Source of the DNA: Nitrospira sp.
GTDB lineage: Bacteria > Nitrospirota > Nitrospiria > Nitrospirales > Nitrospiraceae
Assembly (NCBI GenBank): GCA_025361385.1
Contig: JANYAJ010000370.1
Coordinates: 1-7,272, forward strand
Length of the DNA: 7,272 nt
Direction of reading: 5' to 3'
Below are positions 1-3,803 of the stretch, piece after piece (position 1 is the first letter of the stretch; each line of letters opens with the position of its first letter). The notes under the pieces are model-generated. The model made no database searches, had not been told where the DNA came from, and saw nothing but the letters and a program-made list of their open reading frames with translations. The position numbers were made by a program, and so were the translations under genes.

Positions 1-110
1 GGACCCATATTGAGCAGGAGTTCCTCCGTGCGCAAGGTCGGAAGGGTCTCGCTCTCCGGATGGGCCGGGTCGACCTTGTAAACGGTTGTTCGTTGATCTT
101 CAAAGGCCAT
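1..110 (-). CDS. nuoD: NADH-quinone oxidoreductase subunit D, 5' end only
   Basis: This is the N-terminal 36 codons of the 49-kDa subunit of complex I, which with NuoB forms the quinone-reduction pocket on the cytoplasmic side of the membrane. The visible protein begins MAFEDQRTTVYKV and reaches TEELLLNMG, which matches the family's opening just before the usual PQHPSTHG stretch. The gene runs off the left edge, so its catalytic residues cannot be seen. The ATG at 108-110 is preceded by AGGA with a 6-nt spacer, and that binding site overlaps the stop codon of nuoC, 8 bp upstream. This suggests coupled translation. About 25 residues precede the conserved TEE segment, an ordinary variable N-terminus. 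Fourth gene in the order nuoA-B-C-D; a separate nuoD, not the nuoCD fusion of enterobacteria. Confidence 0.93.
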   Translation of the reverse strand, partial: MAFEDQRTTVYKVDPAHPESETLPTLRTEELLLNMG

Positions 111-118
111 CGTCTATC

Positions 119-622
119 CTACCGAGCCGTTTCGTCTAGGAACTCGAACGTGTCACGCCAACCCTTGCCACGAAGCGGAAAGTCTTTTCGTAACGGATAC
201 CCTTCGGTGTAATCGTCTGGCATGAGGATCCGGCGGAGATCCGGATGGTGCCGAAAGCGAATGCCCATCATGTCGTAGACTTCACGCTCCATGAAGTCCG
301 CACCTTTCCAGAGATCCGTCAAGGAATCCACAATGCAATCCGATTCAGGCACTCGAGTCTTGAGCCGGATGCGCTGGCGCTTTTTAATCGAATAGAACTC
401 ATACACAACTTCAAATCGCTCTTCGTCATCAGGCCAATCGACCGAACTCACATGCACGATGTAATCGAAATCCATGGCCGGATCGTCATGGAGAAACTGT
501 GCGACTTCATGGAGGCGGTCCCGTGGCACGGTCACCGCGAGGTCGCCACGCCACTCAACGGCTTTCACCAAGCCAGCGGGAAAGGTATCCTGTAATTGAC
601 CCGCCAATTGCTGCAATGACAT
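119..622 (-). CDS. nuoC: NADH-quinone oxidoreductase subunit C (30-kDa subunit)
   Basis: Peripheral subunit of proton-pumping complex I, sitting in the connecting module beside NuoB and NuoD; it carries no cofactor. The 167-residue protein has the 30-kDa-subunit signature near residues 112-150: EREVYDMMGIRFRHHPDLRR followed by ILMPDDYTEGYPLRKDFPLRG. Length is typical of a stand-alone NuoC, so it is not fused to NuoD. The N-terminal half contains the usual HVSSVDW and RFEVVYEFYS strands. The ATG at 620-622 has AGG 9 nt upstream, a modest binding site, and lies 16 bp after the nuoB stop. The stop codon at 119-121 is part of the nuoD binding site. Transcription is presumably from upstream of nuoA. 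Nothing unusual was seen. Confidence 0.96.
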   Translation of the reverse strand: MSLQQLAGQLQDTFPAGLVKAVEWRGDLAVTVPRDRLHEVAQFLHDDPAMDFDYIVHVSSVDWPDDEERFEVVYEFYSIKKRQRIRLKTRVPESDCIVDSLTDLWKGADFMEREVYDMMGIRFRHHPDLRRILMPDDYTEGYPLRKDFPLRGKGWRDTFEFLDETAR

Positions 623-638
623 TGATCGAGACCTGTCT

Positions 639-1166
639 CTAAATCTTAAGGCCGGGCTTGACCTGATCCGGCTGTGTCAGGAACACGCGTTTTAGCATGA
701 TCCGTTCCTGTAATTTAAGAATGCCGTCAAAGAGCGCCTCCGGTGTTGGAGGACATCCCGGCACGTAGATATCCACCGGCACAAAGCGATCGACGCCCTG
801 AACGACGCTATAACTGTCGTAAATGTTTCCTGACGTGGCGCAGGATCCCATCGCAATGACATATTTCGGTTCCGGCATCTGGTCGTAAATTTTCCGGATG
901 ACCGGCGCCATCCGTCGGCAGACGGTACCGGCGACAATCATGAGATCTGACTGCCGTGGTGAGGCACGAAAGACGCCGGCCCCATAACGATCCATATCGT
1001 ACCGTGACGACACCGCCGCGATCATTTCGATGGCGCAGCAGGCCAGACCAAATGTCATAGGCCAGAGCGAGCCTTTGCGAGCCCAATTCACCGCTTTTTC
1101 GACCGTTGTGGTCACGACGTCTGGGGTGCCGTCTTTATCGTGACGACCGATTTGAATTAGTCCCAT
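639..1166 (-). CDS. nuoB: NADH-quinone oxidoreductase subunit B (N2 cluster subunit)
   Basis: NuoB (PSST) holds iron-sulfur cluster N2, the last electron carrier before quinone in complex I. The 175-residue protein shows all four expected ligands: the tandem pair C43-C44 in [12 protein letters not shown]109 in MGSCATSG and C138 in [11 protein letters not shown]. The family stretch [16 protein letters not shown] is intact at about 67-82, and [19 protein letters not shown] at 119-137. A fifth cysteine, C83, lies in GTVCRRMAP and is probably not a ligand; E. coli has one at the neighbouring position. The ATG at 1164-1166 sits inside the last codons of nuoA (10-bp overlap) and is preceded by AGGGGG at 1174-1179 with a 7-nt spacer. 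Overlap and context show it is co-transcribed with nuoA. Confidence 0.97.
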   Translation of the reverse strand: MGLIQIGRHDKDGTPDVVTTTVEKAVNWARKGSLWPMTFGLACCAIEMIAAVSSRYDMDRYGAGVFRASPRQSDLMIVAGTVCRRMAPVIRKIYDQMPEPKYVIAMGSCATSGNIYDSYSVVQGVDRFVPVDIYVPGCPPTPEALFDGILKLQERIMLKRVFLTQPDQVKPGLKI

Positions 1167-1540
1167 TCCAGGGCCCCCTTACGCCAGGCATAGACATAGG
1201 CCACTAAGAACAACCCGATGAAGACCAGCATTTCAATCAACCCGATCAACCCTATTTTGGTGAAGACCACCGCCCATGGGTAGAGAAAGATGACCTCGAT
1301 ATCGAAAATCACGAAGAGCATCGCGAAAATGTAGTACCGAACCGGAAACGGCATCCGAGCATCAGAAAACGGCTCCGACCCGCACTCATAGGTAGAGAGC
1401 TTCTCAGATTCTGGATACTTCGGTTGGACAAGATAACTGAGGATCAGCGTCACCACGCCAAACGCCAGTGCCACGAAAGTGAACAGCAGAATCGGAAAGT
1501 ATCGGGTCAGGTACTCAAGAAGCAACTCAAATCCGCTCAT
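1157..1540 (-). CDS. nuoA: NADH-quinone oxidoreductase subunit A (membrane subunit)
   Basis: NuoA (ND3) is a small three-helix subunit at the junction of the membrane and peripheral arms of complex I. The 127-residue protein has membrane segments at about 14-37, 69-91 and 97-119. Between the first two lies the conserved loop with YECGSEP (51-57), whose cysteine takes part in the active/deactive transition of mitochondrial ND3. Helix 2 carries [12 protein letters not shown] with D80 and E82, the conserved acidic residues of the family. Length is normal. The ATG at 1538-1540 has AAAGG (1549-1553) 8 nt upstream. It is the first gene of the minus-strand operon, and its stop overlaps the nuoB start. 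A candidate promoter lies at 1583-1612. Confidence 0.96.
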   Translation of the reverse strand: MSGFELLLEYLTRYFPILLFTFVALAFGVVTLILSYLVQPKYPESEKLSTYECGSEPFSDARMPFPVRYYIFAMLFVIFDIEVIFLYPWAVVFTKIGLIGLIEMLVFIGLFLVAYVYAWRKGALEWD

Positions 1541-1582
1541 AGGGCTGACCTTTCAACACCTTGAGATACAAAAGAGAGCGAG

Positions 1583-1612
1583 ATCTTAGACCCTGGATTG
1601 CGGTGATAGCAA
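1583..1612 (-). promoter_or_regulatory. candidate sigma-70 promoter for nuoABCD
   Basis: Read on the minus strand, TTGCTA (1607-1612) and TAAGAT (1583-1588) are separated by 18 bp, each matching the -35 and -10 consensus at 4 of 6 positions. Transcription would start near 1576, giving a leader of about 36 nt before the nuoA ATG. It is the best match found in the first 100 bp upstream. Scores are moderate, so another start is possible. Confidence 0.35.
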
Positions 1613-1616
1613 GCGT

Positions 1617-1650
1617 CCAAAGGACCTACGGTCTTGTCCCGAAAGTCCTA
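1617..1650. repeat. two imperfect direct repeats 22 bp apart, upstream of the nuoA promoter
   Basis: On the plus strand CCAAAGGACCTA (1617-1628) and CCGAAAGTCCTA (1639-1650) agree at 9 of 12 positions, and their starts are 22 bp apart, about two helical turns. They sit immediately upstream of the candidate nuoA -35 box, where an activator would bind. No known regulator motif was recognised. Chance similarity of two short sequences cannot be excluded. Confidence 0.3.
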
Positions 1651-1715
1651 GGTTCTCTTGTGTGGCGACGCTCGCTGTCGTTGACTCAAGAAGAAACCAG
1701 AGGGAGAAGATTGAT

Positions 1716-1859
1716 ATGACCGGCAGCCCGAGTTATGGCCGACCAAAGAATCTGCCAGACTCACAAGCTTTTGTCAGGCTAACCCGGCTGATTTATGAAG
1801 GGTTCTTCGCTTTATTGGGCGGGGTAGGAGCCATGGAACCAGATGGCATGCGCAGGTGA
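1716..1859 (+). CDS. possible 47-residue peptide, unrecognised
   Basis: An ATG at 1716 follows AGGGAG (1701-1706) with a 9-nt spacer and opens 47 codons ending in TGA at 1857-1859. The peptide has a polar first half and a short hydrophobic stretch, LIYEGFFALLGGVGAM, at about 26-41. No family was recognised. The last third runs into the structured element at 1834-1899, and the stop codon overlaps its inner stem, so the frame could be a leader peptide or simply chance. No convincing promoter was seen upstream. The frame stays open upstream to a GTG at 1662, but that start has no good binding site. Confidence 0.2.
   Translation: MTGSPSYGRPKNLPDSQAFVRLTRLIYEGFFALLGGVGAMEPDGMRR
1771..1799 (+). 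promoter_or_regulatory. candidate sigma-70 promoter for a small RNA
   Basis: TTGTCA (1771-1776, 5 of 6 to the -35 consensus) and TATGAA (1794-1799, 4 of 6 to the -10) are separated by exactly 17 bp. Transcription would begin near 1806 and run into the terminator at 1902-1924. No annotated gene start lies close downstream, so this promoter would make a short RNA of about 118 nt. Confidence 0.4.
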
Positions 1860-2002
1860 GATGGTGGCACCTGATCGACTTGATCCCATTCTGGTTCCAG
1901 GGCCGAGAAGGCCTTGGCTTTTTTGCGTCGGTGAATCTGGGTTTCGATACGGGAACGACCTTGAGGTTGAGCCTCGTGGGCAGGAGGCAATTCAGGCGCC
2001 AT
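1793..2002 (-). CDS. possible small Pro-rich basic protein, 69 residues, unrecognised
   Basis: The frame starts at ATG 2000-2002 behind AGGGGG (2010-2015) with a 7-nt spacer, the same arrangement that starts nuoB. A promoter match lies at 2041-2070. The product begins MAPELPPAHEAQPQGRSRIE, contains a basic cluster RRKKAKA at about 25-31 and ends PTPPNKAKNPS. It is rich in proline, with no signal peptide or membrane segment, and is probably disordered. About half of its third codon positions are G or C, lower than the neighbouring genes. No family was recognised. The plus-strand terminator and inverted repeat at 1834-1924 lie inside the frame, which counts against it or implies that the two transcripts are antisense to each other. 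A real gene and a chance frame are about equally likely. Confidence 0.4.
   Translation of the reverse strand: MAPELPPAHEAQPQGRSRIETQIHRRKKAKAFSALEPEWDQVDQVPPSHLRMPSGSMAPTPPNKAKNPS
1806..1924 (+). ncRNA. candidate structured small RNA, family unknown
   Basis: The segment is bounded by a good promoter match upstream and an intrinsic terminator downstream. Inside, TGGAACCAGATGG (1834-1846) pairs with 1886-1899 as a 13-bp stem with one bulged T. Beyond an A-G mismatch, 1830-1832 can add three more pairs with 1901-1903, competing with the terminator stem. Within that stem, CAGGTG (1853-1858) pairs perfectly with CACCTG (1868-1873) around a 9-nt loop. The overall form is a long interrupted hairpin followed by a terminator hairpin, at about 118 nt. 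It does not match tmRNA, RNase P RNA, SRP RNA or any riboswitch I recognise, and it is shorter than typical 6S RNA. The opposite strand carries a 69-codon frame, so this may instead be an antisense RNA or a coincidence within a gene. Confidence 0.4.
1902..1924 (+). terminator. intrinsic terminator, plus strand
   Basis: GCCGAG (1902-1907) pairs with CTTGGC (1913-1918) as six pairs including one G-T wobble, with a 5-nt loop, followed directly by six T (1919-1924). This is a textbook form for plus-strand transcription. No recognised gene lies upstream on this strand, so it most likely ends the small RNA candidate or the 47-codon frame. Confidence 0.6.
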
Positions 2003-2040
2003 GAATGTTCCCCCTGTGCGAAAAACCCTATCCTTCGATT

Positions 2041-2070
2041 ACCCTAACATTGAGTGAATTGGCGGGTCAA
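2041..2070 (-). promoter_or_regulatory. candidate promoter for the 69-codon minus-strand frame
   Basis: On the minus strand TTGACC (2065-2070, 5 of 6) and TAGGGT (2041-2046, keeping the key T, A and final T) are 18 bp apart. Transcription would start near 2034, leaving a leader of about 31 nt with the AGGGGG binding site. It lies back to back with the promoter at 2093-2120, so the two could share regulation. Confidence 0.3.
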
Positions 2071-2092
2071 CGAGGACAAGGCCTCAATATTC

Positions 2093-2120
2093 TTGACAAT
2101 ACAAGACTATTTGCTATGGT
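2093..2120 (+). promoter_or_regulatory. strong extended -10 promoter for the OmpA-family gene
   Basis: A perfect TTGACA (2093-2098) is followed after 16 bp by TATGGT (2115-2120), with the extended -10 TGC just before it (2112-2114). Transcription would start near A2127, giving a leader of about 30 nt. This is the best promoter match in the window and argues for constitutive, fairly strong expression. Confidence 0.75.
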
Positions 2121-2156
2121 TCTGACAGTACTACTTGCCTCACACGAAGGACAACC

Positions 2157-3686
2157 ATGGCTGACTATTCAATGAAATGTGCCGTCTCGCTCATGATCTG
2201 GACTCTGGCCGCGCCACTCCTTCCTCTGGCCGGGGCATCAGACGATTTGAATTCAATCCGATTCGGGGAACAGGCCTTAGCCTACTCCTCTGGATCCATT
2301 CAGCGATCGACTCCTCAAGATGGGTTCGTGAATGTAATCACCGGGGACAATCAGACTACCGGAGATCACATGATCTTAGGTAGCCGGGATGTCCTCTACC
2401 TCCGGCTGAAGAATCCCGGCGATGTCTTGCCCGGAGATCTTTTTACGATCTATAAGCGAGCACGCAAAGTCTTCCATCCCATCACCGGTCAATACTTGGG
2501 CTATTTGGTCAACCGCCTCGCAGTGGTTCAAGTCAGTCAAGCAGACAAAGGCCTGACCACGGTTACGATCGTCCACGCGTATGCAGCGGTGTCGCCAGGC
2601 GACCCCGTAATGAAGTTTGTGCTTCCGACTGAGGAGGGAGCGGCCGCTGATCAGCCTTCCGACGGTGATGTGGAGGGACGGATTGTAGAGTTCCAGTCCA
2701 ACATGGGCCTCATGAACATGGTGGCGCAAAGAAATGTCGTCTATCTGGATCGAGGACGAGAAGATGGGGTCAGACCTGGAGATCGAATGGACGTCATGCG
2801 GTCTGGAGGAGGCCTTCCTCAACGGGTCGTGGGAGAATTGAAGATCCTATCCATCGAGGGCCGAACTTCCACGGCGTTGATTACGAAATCGACTTCCCGC
2901 GTTCTCAAAGGCGATCGCTTCCGCGTGAAGGTTCGTGCGCCTGAGATCATGCCAGTCTCCCAATCGTCCCAGCGGTCTCTGGATATTTCCCCTGCTGTCG
3001 CTCCTTCTCCAAGCAGGTTCCAAGTCCAGGATGTTGCCCGAGAAACCAGAATCAGCCTTGGCGATCTCATGAAGCAACTTCGGTTTGAATCCGGCGAAGC
3101 CACGATCAAGACCGAAGGTTATCAGGTGCTCGATGAGCTGATCACTTATCTTAAAACCACCGCCGGCGATCGACAGATTCGCATTGAAGGCCATGCGGAT
3201 AACCGAGAAATCGGGCCCTCACTCAAGTCGCTGTACCAGACGAATTGGGACCTGTCGAAAGCTCGGGCCGGTATCGTCCTTCGCTACTTGACCGAAAAGG
3301 GTGGCATCGATTCGGCGAAACTATCGTCGGTCGGCTATGGCGAGACCAAGCCGCTAGCCAGCAATGCCACGGAGCCGGGCAGGCAGAAAAACCGCCGCGT
3401 AGACATCGTGCTCTATTCACCCGATTCAGTGAAAGGCCCGTCTGCACCATCGACAAAGCCTGTCGAAACTGGTGAGAACGGCTATAATATGTCCCGCCTC
3501 AGTTCAGCGGAAGACGGAACTCCGATCCCTTCAATGGATTCCACAATCCCAGCGGCTTCAACAAATCCGTCTCTGGCAACCCCCTCATCTGTCCCTGTAG
3601 ATCCTGCAATGGAAACGATTCCGCCATCGGTTGACCAGAACCATTCAGATCAGACTCCTGCTACTCCAGTCGCGCCACGACAATAA
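2157..3686 (+). CDS. secreted OmpA/MotB-type peptidoglycan-binding protein with FlgT-like repeats
   Basis: This 509-residue envelope protein probably anchors to the cell wall. A signal peptide is visible: K7, a hydrophobic core at about 9-25 and a likely cut after LAGA (A27). Two related beta segments follow, at about 78-153 (DVLYLRLKNPGDVLPGD, later HPITGQYLG) and 193-258 (NVVYLDRGREDGVRPGD). They resemble the FlgT C-terminal type of repeat. Residues 300-422 form an OmpA C-terminal domain: IEGHADN with D348, NWDLSKARA with R370, and the closing RQKNRRVDIVLY. D348 and R370 match the residues that hold diaminopimelate in OmpA. The spacing and the NWDLSKAR form are MotB-like. A Pro/Ser/Thr-rich tail of about 86 residues follows, where most family members end. 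GAAGGA (2146-2151) lies 5 nt before the ATG, which fixes the start over the Met at codon 6. It is a single-gene unit with its own promoter; its partner proteins are unknown. Confidence 0.88.
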   Translation: MADYSMKCAVSLMIWTLAAPLLPLAGASDDLNSIRFGEQALAYSSGSIQRSTPQDGFVNVITGDNQTTGDHMILGSRDVLYLRLKNPGDVLPGDLFTIYKRARKVFHPITGQYLGYLVNRLAVVQVSQADKGLTTVTIVHAYAAVSPGDPVMKFVLPTEEGAAADQPSDGDVEGRIVEFQSNMGLMNMVAQRNVVYLDRGREDGVRPGDRMDVMRSGGGLPQRVVGELKILSIEGRTSTALITKSTSRVLKGDRFRVKVRAPEIMPVSQSSQRSLDISPAVAPSPSRFQVQDVARETRISLGDLMKQLRFESGEATIKTEGYQVLDELITYLKTTAGDRQIRIEGHADNREIGPSLKSLYQTNWDLSKARAGIVLRYLTEKGGIDSAKLSSVGYGETKPLASNATEPGRQKNRRVDIVLYSPDSVKGPSAPSTKPVETGENGYNMSRLSSAEDGTPIPSMDSTIPAASTNPSLATPSSVPVDPAMETIPPSVDQNHSDQTPATPVAPRQ

Positions 3687-3696
3687 GTTCCCGGAA

Positions 3697-3743
3697 GGAT
3701 GCAGGAGAGGGTGACGTTGAATCGTCGCCCCTCTTCTGCATCC
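3697..3743. repeat. 20-bp-stem hairpin between the OmpA-family gene and priA
   Basis: Bases 3697-3716 pair with 3723-3743 around the 6-nt loop TTGAAT. There are 18 Watson-Crick pairs and two G-T pairs, with one bulged C. The hairpin begins 11 bp after the stop of the upstream gene. No T run follows on either strand, so it is not a classical intrinsic terminator. It may protect the 3' end of the upstream mRNA, slow polymerase, or be an intergenic palindrome of a repeated type. It also buries the upstream potential starts of priA at 3699, 3711 and 3717. Confidence 0.7.
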
Positions 3744-3768
3744 CCTCCACACCTTGCCGTCCCTCTCG

Positions 3769-3798
3769 TTGTTCCCACTTTTCCAGTGCTGCTACAAT
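3769..3798 (+). promoter_or_regulatory. extended -10 promoter for priA, placed for a leaderless mRNA
   Basis: TACAAT (3793-3798, 5 of 6) carries an extended TGC (3790-3792). TTGTTC (3769-3774) is a weak -35 at 18 bp. The -10 box ends 5 bp before the ATG at 3804, so a start about 7 nt downstream falls on the start codon itself. No ribosome binding site lies before that ATG, which fits a leaderless transcript. Confidence 0.5.
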
Positions 3799-3803
3799 GC
3801 CGC

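Noticed and set aside
245..595. 116-codon plus-strand frame inside nuoC
   Set aside because: It lies fully antisense to a clear nuoC with family signatures and has no recognisable product.
1621..1660. Riboswitch such as cyclic-di-GMP in the nuoA leader
   Set aside because: Short GGAC/GTCC pairings are present, but no conserved riboswitch core was recognised, and the stretch lies upstream of the likely transcription start.
2376..3194. 148-, 96- and 115-codon minus-strand frames under the OmpA-family gene
   Set aside because: They mirror a well-supported coding region with signal peptide and OmpA domain, and none has a convincing start or domain.
3699..3803. N-terminal 35-residue extension of PriA from ATG 3699, GTG 3711 or TTG 3717
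   Set aside because: ATG 3699 touches its GGAAGG with no spacer, all three starts lie in the 20-bp hairpin, and the added residues are non-conserved. TTG 3717 does have AGGAG 9 nt upstream, so it is not excluded absolutely.
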